Source: Arthrobacter sp. Alg241-R88
GTDB taxonomy: Bacteria > Actinomycetota > Actinomycetes > Actinomycetales > Micrococcaceae
Direction: 5' to 3'
NCBI RefSeq assembly: GCF_900537115.1
Contig: NZ_UNRG01000002.1
Span: 767,345-831,344, forward strand
DNA length: 64,000 nucleotides
Positions 16,838-29,400 of this stretch are shown one piece after another (position 1 is the stretch's first letter; each line of letters opens with the position of its first letter). Under the pieces are notes generated by a model. The model saw only the letters and a program-made list of their open reading frames with translations. It ran no database searches and had not been told where the DNA came from. Position numbers and translations under genes: made by a program.

Positions 16838-17239
16838 CTACTCCGTCTCGGTGGAGGCGGCAGCTTTCGCCGAGGTGTCGTCGCCGAGCTGGAGGTCCAC
16901 CACGGGGCAGTCCTTCCACAGGCGCTCCAGCGCGTAGAAGACGCGGTCCTCTTCATGCTGGACGTGGATGACGATGTCCGAGTAGTCAAGCAGGACCCAA
17001 CGGCCGCCGGAACGCCCCTCGCGCCGGGTCGGGCGGAGGTCCTGCTTCGCGAGTTCCTCTTCAATTCCGTCAACGATGGCGTTGACCTGCCTCTCGCTGG
17101 GAGCGGAGGCAATGAGGAAAACGTCGGCCAGGGCGAGGCGCTCGCTCACGTCCAGGGCCACAATGTCCTGGGCAATCTTGTCCGCAGCTGCCTTGGCGGC
17201 AACACGGGCTGTGATGATGGATGAATCTGATGCAGTCAC
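16838..17239 (-). CDS. rsfS: Ribosomal silencing factor RsfS
   Basis: RsfS (Iojap/DUF143) binds uL14 on the large ribosomal subunit and blocks subunit joining when nutrients are scarce. The 133-aa protein has the family core DIVALDVSERLALADVFLIASA, then VDGIEEELAKQDLRP and WVLLDYSDIVIHVQHEEDR, followed by YALERLWKDCP. It is the last gene of the rplU-obg-pro-nadD operon. NadD next to RsfS is a very common bacterial arrangement; here a 420-aa protein gene is inserted between them. Confidence 0.95.
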   Translation of the reverse strand: MTASDSSIITARVAAKAAADKIAQDIVALDVSERLALADVFLIASAPSERQVNAIVDGIEEELAKQDLRPTRREGRSGGRWVLLDYSDIVIHVQHEEDRVFYALERLWKDCPVVDLQLGDDTSAKAAASTETE

Positions 17240-17284
17240 GGGACTCCTTGTTGGTTGAAAAGCTTGTGGTGCCGGCGGCGCCGG

Positions 17285-18547
17285 TTAGCGAGACATACCG
17301 CTGATGATCAGGAAGATGCCCGCCACGAGGGCCAAAATCCCGAAGGCCAGGACAGCAAACTGGAGGATGCGGTTGCGCGTGGCGCGGGCCAGCCCTGCCG
17401 TTGCCGCGTCCAGCGGGTCCAGTCCGTGGGCCGAGCGGGCCGGGACCCGGGGCAGGTCCTCGAAGGCGTCCTCGGCGTGGCTATCCGCCACCACTGCCGG
17501 CGGCAGGACAGCAGGTTTGGGCCGGGCAGCAGCCCTGGCGGCGGCCTCAGCCCGGGCAATTACCTGCGAACGGCCGGATCCGGCGTCGGACGCTGCCGGC
17601 CGGGCTCCGCCGGCGGGGCGCCGCTTCTTGGTGGCGGGCGGCGGGACTTTAGTGCCGGGCCGGGTGGTGACCGGAACGTGGCTTGTTGCCGGCGGTTTCA
17701 TCACCGGCCGGTCGACGCCCGGCACCTGGACGAACTCCAAGGGAGTGACCATGGCCAGGTTGCTGGCTGTCGAGGGTGCCGGCCGCTGCGCGGGAACTGC
17801 GGGCGCCTTCTGTCCCTGCTGCTGGGGTGCAGGTTCCTGGTCAGGCGAAGGATCGTTGGCGGGGGCAGGGACGCCGGTCTGCTCGGCAAGTTTCTGCTTG
17901 GCCATGGCCCGCCGGTTCAGCACGGCAGCGCGTTCCGCCAGGGCGATCTGTTCCGCCAGGATCTCGGGGTCCACGGCTTCCGGATCGAGGGAGGCGATGT
18001 GCTCCATCTTCGCGATCTGGTTCTTGGCCTGCTCGGCGATCAGCGCCCTCGCTGCCAACGCCTGCTCAACAGTCATCCCGTGGGGGGCATCCGAGATCGG
18101 GGAAGGCGCCCTGGTGACGGCAGGGGGATCCTGCTCCCCCGCCGCCTTCCCGCCGGAGGCCGGGGATGCAGGGATTTTGGCGCCCGGGTCAGCGGGCCCG
18201 GCAGGCGCAACGATGGGGTTGGCAGCGGTAAGCGCCTGTTCCTTGAGCTGCTGCAGGCGGAGTTGGCGCCGTGTGGGCGGACCCCCGGCTGCCAGTTGGC
18301 CCTCTTTTTCTTCCAATTCCTTGATGGTGCGCAGCGCCGCCCGGTCCCGCGCGCGGATCTGCGAGGAACGCTGGGTGTGCGTCTGTTCCGGAGCCGGCGC
18401 TGCAGTGCCCGGAGCAGGACGGTTAGCCGCGGGCTTTTTGGTGGCAGGCGAAAGCTGATCCGTGGCCGTGGACACGGATGGCTGTTGCGCATCCCTGGCC
18501 TTCCGGAGTTCCCGGCGGCTGCGGATGGGGGGCTGTTCCTGACTCAT
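17285..18547 (-). CDS. Pro/Ala-rich single-pass membrane protein of unknown function
   Basis: This 420-aa protein begins MSQEQPPIRSRRELRKARDA and is mostly low-complexity Pro-, Ala- and Gln-rich sequence. It has two charged helical stretches, near residues 110-135 (RARDRAALRTIKELEEKEGQ) and near residues 190-235. One hydrophobic helix lies at the extreme C-terminus (ILQFAVLAFGILALVAGIFL), so it is probably tail-anchored with a cytoplasmic disordered body. The ATG at 18547 is 7 bp after the nadD stop; upstream in-frame sequence only shadows nadD. Its position between nadD and rsfS suggests a conserved actinobacterial operon member. I know no function. Confidence 0.8.
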   Translation of the reverse strand: MSQEQPPIRSRRELRKARDAQQPSVSTATDQLSPATKKPAANRPAPGTAAPAPEQTHTQRSSQIRARDRAALRTIKELEEKEGQLAAGGPPTRRQLRLQQLKEQALTAANPIVAPAGPADPGAKIPASPASGGKAAGEQDPPAVTRAPSPISDAPHGMTVEQALAARALIAEQAKNQIAKMEHIASLDPEAVDPEILAEQIALAERAAVLNRRAMAKQKLAEQTGVPAPANDPSPDQEPAPQQQGQKAPAVPAQRPAPSTASNLAMVTPLEFVQVPGVDRPVMKPPATSHVPVTTRPGTKVPPPATKKRRPAGGARPAASDAGSGRSQVIARAEAAARAAARPKPAVLPPAVVADSHAEDAFEDLPRVPARSAHGLDPLDAATAGLARATRNRILQFAVLAFGILALVAGIFLIISGMSR

Positions 18548-18554
18548 GGAGAAC

Positions 18555-19280
18555 TCATTCAGTGCTGGCTGGTTCGCTTGCTTCGGAGGTTGGAGCATTG
18601 GCAGCCGCCGGGGCGTCCAGGTAAAGGCCGTACTTGGCGATGTACTGGACCACCCCGTCCGGCACGAGGTACCACACAGGGTTGTTCGCGGCCACCCGTG
18701 ACCGGCAGTCCGTCGATGAGATGGCCATGGCGGGCACCTCAAGGAGGCTGACGTCCTTCCGGCCCATGCCGTCCAGCACGTGCCCCGGCCTGGTCACCCC
18801 CACGAAGTGGGCCAGTGACCACAACTCGTCGATGTCCTTCCACGACAGGATCTGCGCCAGCGCGTCGGCGCCGGTGATAAAGAATAGATCCGCGTCCGGG
18901 CGCTGGGCCCGAAGGTCACGCAGCGTGTCGATGGTGTAGGTAGGGCCCGGACGGTCAACGTCCACCCTGCTGACCGTAAATCGCGGGTTGGAAGCCGTGG
19001 CGATGACGGTCATGAGGTAGCGGTGCTCGGGTTCGCTGACCTGCTTGTGGGATTTCTGCCACGGTTGGCCCGTGGGGACAAAAACCACTTCGTCCAGGTC
19101 GAACTCGGCCGCCACTTCACTGGCTGCCACCAGGTGGCCGTGATGGATGGGGTCAAAAGTCCCACCCATAACGCCCAGGCGCAGCCTGCCGTTGGCACCG
19201 TTGTGGTGAAGAACGCGGGAAATGTTAGTGGCCCTGCCCGTGATCGTGCTTGTTCGGGTGCTGGCGGTGCGGATCCGCAT
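18555..19280 (-). CDS. nadD: Nicotinate-nucleotide adenylyltransferase
   Basis: NadD joins ATP to nicotinate mononucleotide to give deamido-NAD, a late step of NAD synthesis. Landmarks: the nucleotidyltransferase motif [21 protein letters not shown], and the C-terminal ISSTDCR motif. The Cys in the latter also occurs in actinobacterial NadD as I recall it. The start is uncertain: no ATG or GTG with a good ribosome-binding site lies just before GGTFDP. ATG 19280 (241 aa) is taken although it overlaps the upstream small gene by 56 nt; an ATT at about 19223 or a late ATG are alternatives. Confidence 0.9.
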   Translation of the reverse strand: MRIRTASTRTSTITGRATNISRVLHHNGANGRLRLGVMGGTFDPIHHGHLVAASEVAAEFDLDEVVFVPTGQPWQKSHKQVSEPEHRYLMTVIATASNPRFTVSRVDVDRPGPTYTIDTLRDLRAQRPDADLFFITGADALAQILSWKDIDELWSLAHFVGVTRPGHVLDGMGRKDVSLLEVPAMAISSTDCRSRVAANNPVWYLVPDGVVQYIAKYGLYLDAPAAANAPTSEASEPASTE

Positions 19281-19455
19281 GCTCCTCGGTGGCAGCGTGG
19301 CGCTTGCCAAGGTTCGAGTAGGACAGGGTGATGAACATCATCACCAGCAGAATGGCGAAGATGACCACTCCGAAGACCCACGGCTCAGCCCACAGCGGGG
19401 CGAGTTCGTGTTCTTCGCCCTCGGCGATGGTCGTGGCAATCTGCTGGAACAGCAT
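19225..19455 (-). CDS. Small His-rich membrane protein
   Basis: This 76-aa protein has one membrane helix ([19 protein letters not shown], residues 26-44). An N-terminal segment of about 25 residues ([14 protein letters not shown]) precedes it, and a hydrophilic tail rich in His ([18 protein letters not shown]) follows. It has a strong AAGGGGAG ribosome-binding site. The tail could bind metal ions, but that is speculation. It sits between proA and nadD in the operon, and its 3' end probably overlaps the nadD start. Family not recognised. Confidence 0.78.
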   Translation of the reverse strand: MLFQQIATTIAEGEEHELAPLWAEPWVFGVVIFAILLVMMFITLSYSNLGKRHAATEEHADPHRQHPNKHDHGQGH

Positions 19456-19533
19456 TTTCTCCCCTTGGGTTCAAACGATTGTGGCAGCGGAAAGCTCCGC
19501 CGTTTCTGACTTCTGGTCTATGTTACCGCGTTG

Positions 19534-20913
19534 CTACCCGCGGACCTGGCCCTCGCCCTGCACGATCCACTTGGTGGTGGTGAGTTCGGTCAGCCCCATC
19601 GGGCCCCGCGCGTGCAGCTTCTGGGTGGAGATTCCCACCTCCGCGCCAAGGCCAAGTTCCCCGCCGTCGGTGAACCTGGTGGAGGCGTTGACAATGACGG
19701 CGGCGGAATCAACTTCGGCGATGAACCGCTCGGCGTTGGCGAGGTCGTTGGTGAGGATCGCCTCGGTGTGACCGGTTGACCAGGTGCGGATGTGCTTTAC
19801 GGCCTCGTCCAGGCTGTCCACCATGGCAACAGCCAGGTCAAGGTCCATGTACTCGCTGCCCCAGTCCTCGTCGGTGGCCGGTTCCGATTCGATCGATGCG
19901 GGAAGCGAGGCCCGGACGCGCTCGTCGGCGTGCAGCCGGACACCGGCCTTCCGCAGGGCGGCGGCGACGGCGGGCAGCACCGTTGAGCCGGAGTGGACCA
20001 GCAGGGTCTCAACGGTATTGCAGACGCTGGGCCGCTGCGTCTTGGCATTGAGGAGGATCTCCACGGCCATGTCCTCATTGGCGGACTCGTCGATGAAGAT
20101 ATGCACGTTCCCCTCCCCCGTCTCGATGACGGGAACAGCGGAGTTGGTGACCACGGTCTGGATCAACTCCCGGCCGCCGCGGGGAATCAGTACGTCCACC
20201 CTGCCGCGGGCGCGCATCAGGACGTTGGCTCCGGCGCGGCCGTACTGGTCAACCGTCTGGACGGCGTCGGCGGGCAGGCCGACGGATTCGAGTGCCTCGC
20301 GCAACAGGCGCACCAGGACCTGGTTGGTGGCCTCCGCAGCGCTTCCGCCACGCAGGATCACGGCGTTGCCGCTCTTGAGGGCCAGCCCGGCGATGTCCAC
20401 GGTGACATTCGGCCGTGCCTCGTAAATGGCAGCGACAACACCCATGGGTACGTTGACCTGCCGAAGGCGCAGACCGTTGGGCAGGGTTTGGCCGCGGACC
20501 ACGTTGCCCACCGGATCTGGCAGGCCGGCGAGGTTCTCCAGGGCCGCCACAAGCCCCGCGATCCGGGCTTCGGTCAGTGTAAGCCGGTCCAGCATGGCGG
20601 CGGAGGTGCCGTTGGCCTTTCCTGCTGCCACATCCTTCGCGTTAGCGGACAGGATGGCCGCGGTGCTGTCCTGCAGGGCGGCGCCCACGGCGCGGAGCGC
20701 CCGGTCCTTCCAGGCACGGTTCGCCATGGCCATCCGGCGCGCTGCCTGGCGCGAACGGTCAGTGATGGCGTGGACTGCTGCTTCGACGTCGCCGGCGGAC
20801 AGGGAAACCTCAGCCGGGACCGGTGCTGTGGGTGACTCGACGGGAGGAACACTGGCAGGCGCAGCAGTGTCTCCGGAGTTTTCAGCGGTCTTGTGGATCA
20901 GGGCCTCAGTCAT
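19534..20913 (-). CDS. proA: Gamma-glutamyl phosphate reductase
   Basis: ProA reduces gamma-glutamyl phosphate with NADPH to glutamate semialdehyde, the second step of proline synthesis. The 459-aa protein has the ALDH-superfamily fold. It shows [16 protein letters not shown] and the active-site region [16 protein letters not shown] with the nucleophilic Cys, and ends [20 protein letters not shown]. An extra N-terminal stretch of about 40 Pro/Ala-rich residues precedes the conserved part. proB lies 26 bp upstream, so both proline enzymes are co-expressed. Confidence 0.96.
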   Translation of the reverse strand: MTEALIHKTAENSGDTAAPASVPPVESPTAPVPAEVSLSAGDVEAAVHAITDRSRQAARRMAMANRAWKDRALRAVGAALQDSTAAILSANAKDVAAGKANGTSAAMLDRLTLTEARIAGLVAALENLAGLPDPVGNVVRGQTLPNGLRLRQVNVPMGVVAAIYEARPNVTVDIAGLALKSGNAVILRGGSAAEATNQVLVRLLREALESVGLPADAVQTVDQYGRAGANVLMRARGRVDVLIPRGGRELIQTVVTNSAVPVIETGEGNVHIFIDESANEDMAVEILLNAKTQRPSVCNTVETLLVHSGSTVLPAVAAALRKAGVRLHADERVRASLPASIESEPATDEDWGSEYMDLDLAVAMVDSLDEAVKHIRTWSTGHTEAILTNDLANAERFIAEVDSAAVIVNASTRFTDGGELGLGAEVGISTQKLHARGPMGLTELTTTKWIVQGEGQVRG

Positions 20914-20939
20914 GTTCCAAGTTTAGGCGAGCCCGGACC

Positions 20940-23730
<2,791 letters not shown>

Positions 23731-23770
23731 TTAAAAGAACAGTGGAGCGGACCATCTGGCCCGCTCCACC
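23731..23770 (-). terminator. Attenuator-like terminator between rpmA and obg
   Basis: A stem of 12 positions with one mismatch (23742-23753 with 23758-23769) around ATCT is followed on the minus strand by TGTTCTTTTAA. It would reduce obg/proBA transcription relative to the ribosomal-protein genes. Confidence 0.7.
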
Positions 23771-23786
23771 GCTTCAGAACTATTTG

Positions 23787-24050
23787 TTACTCTGCAGCTG
23801 CAGCAGCAACGATGTTGACGACGCGACGACCGCGGCGGGTGCCGAACTCAACGGCTCCCGGGGTCAGTGCGAACAGGGTGTCGTCGCCGCCACGGCCAAC
23901 GCCGGCGCCCGGGTGGAAGTGGGTGCCGCGCTGGCGGACGATGATCTCGCCGGCGGAAACAACCTGGCCGCCGAAGCGCTTTACGCCGAGGTACTGAGCG
24001 TTGGAATCACGACCGTTGCGAGTGGAGCTCGCGCCCTTTTTATGTGCCAT
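23787..24050 (-). CDS. rpmA: Ribosomal protein bL27
   Basis: This 87-aa large-subunit protein near the peptidyl-transferase centre begins [20 protein letters not shown], the hallmark of L27, and continues LGVKRFGGQ and [20 protein letters not shown]. There is no Firmicutes-type cleavable N-terminal extension. It lies 59 bp after rplU in the standard rplU-rpmA order. Confidence 0.98.
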   Translation of the reverse strand: MAHKKGASSTRNGRDSNAQYLGVKRFGGQVVSAGEIIVRQRGTHFHPGAGVGRGGDDTLFALTPGAVEFGTRRGRRVVNIVAAAAAE

Positions 24051-24109
24051 TTGAAATGCCTGCCTCTAAATTCTGGGGATCTGCTGAAAAACCTGAACAG
24101 TAACGAAAG

Positions 24110-24418
24110 TTACTGGATACCAGTGATCTTGACCTTGGTCAGTTCCTGGCGGTGACCCTGGCGCTTCTTGTAACCGGTCTTGTTCTTGAACTTCTGGATC
24201 ACAATCTTCGGACCACGGAGGTCGTTCAGGATCTCAGCCGTAACAGTTACCTTGGCCAGGTCAGCAGCGGCAGAGGTGACCTTGTCACCGTCAACCAGGA
24301 GCAGTGCGGGCAGCTGAATGGTGCTGCCAGCTCCACCGGCGACGCGGTTCAGGGTAACGAAGTCTCCAACGGAAACCTTCTCTTGGCGGCCGCCTGCGCG
24401 GACAATCGCGTACACCAC
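24110..24418 (-). CDS. rplU: Ribosomal protein bL21
   Basis: bL21 is a large-subunit ribosomal protein. The sequence [19 protein letters not shown] starts the normal 102-aa product at GTG 24418, and the C-terminal [17 protein letters not shown] is the family signature. A second GTG at 24430 would add four residues (MSSQ); it has GAGAGAA before it and cannot be excluded. This is the first gene of the long minus-strand operon to rsfS, served by a good promoter about 130 bp upstream. Confidence 0.96.
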   Translation of the reverse strand: MVYAIVRAGGRQEKVSVGDFVTLNRVAGGAGSTIQLPALLLVDGDKVTSAAADLAKVTVTAEILNDLRGPKIVIQKFKNKTGYKKRQGHRQELTKVKITGIQ

Positions 24419-24549
24419 TTGGGAACTCACTTCTCTCGACGTTTATTACTAAATTTGCGTGCGGAACCGGCCTGTAAAAGCCTGGTTTCTCGCTGTGCCT
24501 CAACGCCGTGGGGTCATAACCCAAGTGTTGGCGTAAGCACCGAAGATCT

Positions 24550-24579
24550 AGAATACGCTAATTTTGCCTTCGGCCGCAA
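24550..24579 (-). promoter_or_regulatory. Promoter of the rplU-rpmA-obg operon
   Basis: TTGCGG (24579-24574), an 18-nt spacer and TATTCT (24555-24550) on the minus strand form a good sigma-70-type promoter. It leaves a leader of about 125 nt before rplU. Confidence 0.65.
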
Positions 24580-24681
24580 ATGAGGCTGGTTCCGGTGGGT
24601 GGACTGTGATAGGTGCCACAGTTCAACTCCGGCGTCCGCACCGTGCCCCACCATAGTACCGGCAAGGCCACGGGCAGTGCG

Positions 24682-26223
24682 TCAGGAGTACAGGCGCGGC
24701 GCGTCGAAGAAGTCCACTTCCAGGCGGCAGGACTGCCTAAACGCCGTAACCATGCCTGCCCGGTCCGCGGCCGAGGCCACGCGCGCCGCTTCGTCCACGA
24801 TCGCAATGGCCCTGCGGGTGGCAGCTGCGAAGTCTTGGTCAGCGTAGGTGCGCAGCCAGTCCGCGTACGGGTGCGCCGACGGTTCACCGGCGGCAACGAA
24901 CCGGGCGTGAAGCGTTGCGCCCACCTCGGCGTAGAGCCAGAAGCAGGGCAAAACGGCCGCCGCCAGGACCGCATAACTGCCCGACGCCGATGCCGCCGTC
25001 AGGTGGTCCACATAGGACTTCGTAACAGGGCCAAGCCCGGGCTGCACGGTGCGCGTGCCCAGCCAGGTGCGGTGCAGCTCCGACTCGACTTCCAGGCACT
25101 GCCGGGCAGAGGCCGTCCAGAAGAGCTGCTCCGCCTCGGTGGGTGCCAGTGCACTGGCCCTGGCCAGCACGCGCGAATAGCCGTTGAGGTAGATGGCATC
25201 CTGCGCGAAGTAGTACGCGAACTCCTTCTCGCCCAGGCTGCCCGAGGCCAGGTTGCGGATGAAGTCCAGTGCATGGATGTCGTCCAGGTCCTGCTGCGCC
25301 TCACGCCAGAGTATTGCGGCGAAGCTCCCTTCGGAAAGCAGCGGCTGCTGGTGGTGGAAGTGGTGCACCGGCCCGTTGCCTTTTCCCACCTCCAGTGATC
25401 CCGATGCCTCGAGCGCACCGGCCAGCCACGGTTTGACTTCACGGAGGGAAAGCTCCCAGTCCCCCAGCCGTGCCTGCGCCGCTGCCATGGCGGAGGACAG
25501 TGAACAGCCAGTGCCATGGCTGTTCCGCGTTGCCACGCGCTCCCCCGGCACAACCACCACTTCGTCGGACAGAAGGCCTGCGGTGTTAACCAACGCATCG
25601 GGGCACTCGCCGCCGACCAGGTGGCCGCCCTTGACCAGCACTGTGGCGCCGGTGGCAGCGGCGAGGGCGCGGCCTTGTTCCAGCGCCCCGGTCCAGGTGT
25701 CCTGCAGTTCGCCGCCAACGAGCATGGCGAGTTCCACCAGGTTGGGGGTGATGAGGTGGGCCAGCGGAAGGAGCGCGCGCAGTGCCGCTTCAGCGGATTC
25801 CTGCAGGAGCCGGTCGCCGCTGGTGGCGACCATCACCGGGTCCAGGACCACGACGGCGGGGCGCACCTTCCGGAGCCATGCCGCCACTGCCTCGATCACC
25901 TCGGCGCTGCCGAGCATTCCGATCTTCACGGCGTCGATGCCGATGTCGTCACTGACCGCATCCAGCTGCTCGCTCAGGAACGTTGCGGGCGGCACATGAA
26001 CGGACCGGACTCCGCGGGTGTTCTGGGCGGTCAGGGCAGTGATGGCAGCCATCCCGTAGCCGCCCAGCGCAGCGATGCTCTTCAAATCGGCTTGGATACC
26101 GGCGCCGCCGGAAGGATCGGAGCCTGCTATGGAAAGGACCCGGGGTACGGGCCGGCCTGGGCGTGGTGGTGCCGCAGGGAATATTGCCGAGGTGGCAGTG
26201 GGCATTACAAGGGTCGTAGACAA
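24682..26223 (-). CDS. thiD: Bifunctional HMP-P kinase / TenA thiaminase-II fusion
   Basis: The 513-aa fusion makes and salvages the pyrimidine half of thiamine. The ThiD domain (about residues 25-290) phosphorylates HMP and HMP-P, with SIAGSDPSGGAGIQADLK, VVLDPVMVATSGDRLL and RNSHGTGCSLSSA. The TenA domain (about residues 300-513) hydrolyses degraded thiamine, with FAYYFAQDAIYLNGYSR and PCFWLYAEVG. The TTG at 26223 lies 6 nt after AAGGGA, the end of the TPP riboswitch; ATG 26205 is an alternative. Translation is probably switched off by TPP. Confidence 0.92.
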   Translation of the reverse strand: MSTTLVMPTATSAIFPAAPPRPGRPVPRVLSIAGSDPSGGAGIQADLKSIAALGGYGMAAITALTAQNTRGVRSVHVPPATFLSEQLDAVSDDIGIDAVKIGMLGSAEVIEAVAAWLRKVRPAVVVLDPVMVATSGDRLLQESAEAALRALLPLAHLITPNLVELAMLVGGELQDTWTGALEQGRALAAATGATVLVKGGHLVGGECPDALVNTAGLLSDEVVVVPGERVATRNSHGTGCSLSSAMAAAQARLGDWELSLREVKPWLAGALEASGSLEVGKGNGPVHHFHHQQPLLSEGSFAAILWREAQQDLDDIHALDFIRNLASGSLGEKEFAYYFAQDAIYLNGYSRVLARASALAPTEAEQLFWTASARQCLEVESELHRTWLGTRTVQPGLGPVTKSYVDHLTAASASGSYAVLAAAVLPCFWLYAEVGATLHARFVAAGEPSAHPYADWLRTYADQDFAAATRRAIAIVDEAARVASAADRAGMVTAFRQSCRLEVDFFDAPRLYS

Positions 26224-26228
26224 GAGAC

Positions 26229-26312
26229 ATCCCTTCGCCGGTGCTAGCCGGACAGGTTCAACGGGTGTGAATCTCAGCCGGCTCTCTGCGCGGCACCCCG
26301 TGTCGGTTCCCC
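26229..26312 (-). promoter_or_regulatory. TPP riboswitch (THI element)
   Basis: The minus strand shows the conserved order ACACGGGGTGCC, then GGCTGAGA, ACCCGTTGAACCTG, TCCGG and TAGCACCGGCGAAGGGA. This is the THI-box consensus. Its last segment contains the AAGGGA ribosome-binding site of the thiD-tenA gene, fitting translational control. Confidence 0.96.
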
Positions 26313-26417
26313 AGCCTAGCTTTTTTGCCTGGCACAGGCCGAAGGTGACACATTGCGACCGGGCGCCGTGCCTTGAAATGCCGCACTGCCGTTGCATCGC
26401 TGGCCTTACACACGAAG

Positions 26418-26453
26418 ATGCCCGGCCGGCCACTGTTGTGGCTGGCCGGGCAT
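26418..26453 (-). terminator. Hairpin after the RNase E gene
   Basis: A 15-position stem with one G-T wobble and a 6-nt loop lies about 20 bp after the RNase E stop. There is no clear T-run on either side, so termination is only likely. Confidence 0.5.
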
Positions 26454-26470
26454 TTACTTGCCGGTGGCGC

Positions 26471-29400
26471 TTAGAGCTCCGAGGCCGGAACCCCGACGCC
26501 CAGGATGATGGGCGTCTCGGCCGGCTTCGCGGTGCCGGCATTGCCGTCAATGGAGCCGCCGGCACGGGCCGGCTCCGGGGCCTTCGCCTCGTGGGTATGC
26601 CCCGTGCCGGCTGACGCCACGTTTTCGTGATGCTGCACAGTGGTTTCGTTGGCAGCTCCCTGGGCACGGCTGGCACTGCGGTTGCGCCGCGGCCGGCGCT
26701 GCCGGGACTGCTCCAGCGTGTGGTCGCTGTAGTCCTTCGCCGGTGCTGCAGCAGCGGGCGCCTGTACGGGCGCCGCCGACTGCACGGGCTCCACCGGCTT
26801 CTGCTCCGGTTCTGCCTGCTCTGGCTGGTCTTCGGCAGGCGCCGGCTGGCCAAGGTGGGCGAAGGCCTCAGCAAGCCGGTCCAGGGTCAGGGCCGGCTTC
26901 TGCTGCTGCTCTTCAGCGTGCTCAACGAACGGCAACACCACCTTCTCGCCGCCGAAGGTCAGCACGGCAGCGTGACGCGCTTCGTCGTCGCGCTTTGCAG
27001 CCTCGGCTGCGGAGGCAGCGGCGGGCTGGTCAGCGGCCGCCTGCTTGGCTGCCGCCACTTCGTCGTCGTGCAGGTGGGCTGCATGTGCGGCGGCGGCAAT
27101 GTTGGCAAGGGCCAGCCTTGTGGCCTCCGCCTTGGCATGCCGTTCAGCGTCCGAGGGGTCAGGGTGCACCGTGTGGACGTGCACGGCTGCTGCTGCTGCC
27201 GGGGCAACCTCCGGCTGCTGGCCACCACGGCCCCGCCGGCGTTTGCGGTCCGGGCGCGCGCCGGGCTGGTTGTTGTCGACGCGCTGGGCGTCGTTGCGGT
27301 GGCCTTCGCTGCGGGCCTCCGGCCTGCTGTCGGTCCGCTGGATGTGGTGCTCGGCGGCCACAATGTTGGCCCGCCGGTGCTCCACGGGGTCGTCGTGGGT
27401 GACCACGCCGCGGCCCGCGCACGCTTCGCACTGCTCGCCGAAGACTTCGAGGAGCCCGGTACCCATCCGCTTGCGCGTCATCTGCACCAAGCCGAGTGAC
27501 GTAACTTCCGCAACCTGGTGCTTGGTGCGGTCGCGGCCCAAGCATTCCACCATACGGCGGAGCACGAGGTCGCGGTTGGATTCCAGGACCATGTCGATGA
27601 AGTCGATGACGATGATGCCGCCGATATCGCGGAGGCGGAGCTGGCGGACAACTTCTTCCGCAGCCTCAAGGTTGTTTTTGGTCACCGTCTCTTCGAGGTT
27701 GCCGCCGCTGCCCGTGAATTTGCCGGTGTTGACGTCCACTACGGTCATGGCCTCCGTGCGGTCAATCACCAGCGAACCGCCCGAGGGCAGGAAGACCTTG
27801 CGTTCGAGTGCCTTGTGGATCTGCTCGTCGATGCGCCAGGCGGCGAAGATGTCCTGGTCCTTGGTCCACTTCTCCAGACGGCCCACCAGGTCCGGCGCTA
27901 CGTACGTAACGTAGGCCTCGATGGTGTCCCAGGCTTCCTCACCTGAGACGATCAGCTTGGAGAAGTCCTCGTTGAAGACGTCGCGGACCACCTTGATGGT
28001 GAGGTCCGGTTCGCCGTAGAGCAGTTCAGGGGCAAGGATCTTGGTGGATTTCGACTGGCTCTCGATGCCCTCCCACTGTGCGCGCAGCCGGTTGATGTCG
28101 TGCGTCAGCTCTTCCTCGGAAGCACCCTCTGCGGCGGTCCGGACAATCACGCCGGCCTGCTCGGGGAGGCGGTCCTTGAGGATGCGCTTGAGGCGGTTGC
28201 GTTCGACGTCGGGCAGCTTGCGGGAGATACCGGTCATGGAACCGCCGGGCACGTACACAAGGTAGCGGCCGGGCAGCGAGATCTGGCTGGTCAGGCGGGC
28301 GCCCTTGTGTCCCACGGGGTCCTTGGTCACCTGGACCAGGACTGTATCGCCCGATTTGAGGGCGTTTTCGATGCGCCGCTGCTTGCCCTCGAGGTTCACC
28401 GCTTCCCAGTTCACCTCGCCGGCGTACAGGACGGCGTTTCGGCCGCGTCCGATGTCCACGAAGGCAGCTTCCATGGAGGGCAGCACGTTCTGGACCTTGC
28501 CCAGGTACACGTTGCCGATCAGGGAATCCTGCTGGGTCTTTGATACGAAGTGCTCGGCCAGGACACCGTCTTCGAGGACGGCGATCTGGATTCTGTCGTC
28601 GCGCTGGCGCACGATCATCTGCCGGTCAACGGACTCGCGGCGTGCCAGGAACTCGGCTTCGGTGATGACGGTGCGGCGGCGGCCGGTGTCGCGGGACTCG
28701 CGCCGGCGCTGCTTCTTCGCCTCCAGGCGGGTGGAGCCCTTCACGCTGGTAACCCGGTTGTTGACCGCGGACTCGGTGACCGCCCGCGGAGCGCGGACGC
28801 GGGTGACGGTGTTGGGCGGATCGTCATCCCCGCCGCCGGTCAGCTCAAGGTCCTGGTCCCCGCGGCGGCGGCGACGGCGGCGACGGGACGTCACGCCTTC
28901 TTCGACCTGCCCCGCAGACTCCTCGTCGGCGTCGTCGGAGGTATCGACGTCGGCACCTTCGCCGCCTTCAAGGTCGGCGTCAGCTTCACGCTCACCGGTG
29001 CGGCTGCGTCCGCGGCGTCCGCGGCCCCGGCGCCTGCGGCGGCCCGCGTCCTCCGAATCGATCTCGTCGGCGTCGTCCTCGTCTGCTTCCTCAACAGCGG
29101 CGGGAACCGGACGCACCACGGTGCTCAGGTCCGGTGCCTGGAACAGCACGGACGTGGGAGAGGCAGGTTCCATAAACAGGGTGCCGAAGGGGCTGGAAGG
29201 AGCCGCGGGCGCCTGCTCAGCCGACGCTGCTTCTGCGGGGCCCTCTTCTTCGGCGGCCTCTTCTTCGGTGGTTTCCATCGGTGCAGCCGCATCGGCTGCT
29301 GGTACCTCAGCGGCACCTGCTGCTGCCGGGGCGGCAACTGCCTCAACCGGTTCGGGCTTCCCGGCTGCAACCACGCCGGCCTCTTCAGCCAGCGGGGCTT

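Noticed and set aside
26230..26874. N-terminal extension of the thiD-tenA frame through the riboswitch
   Set aside because: The TPP riboswitch occupies this stretch and the protein part is not ThiD-like.
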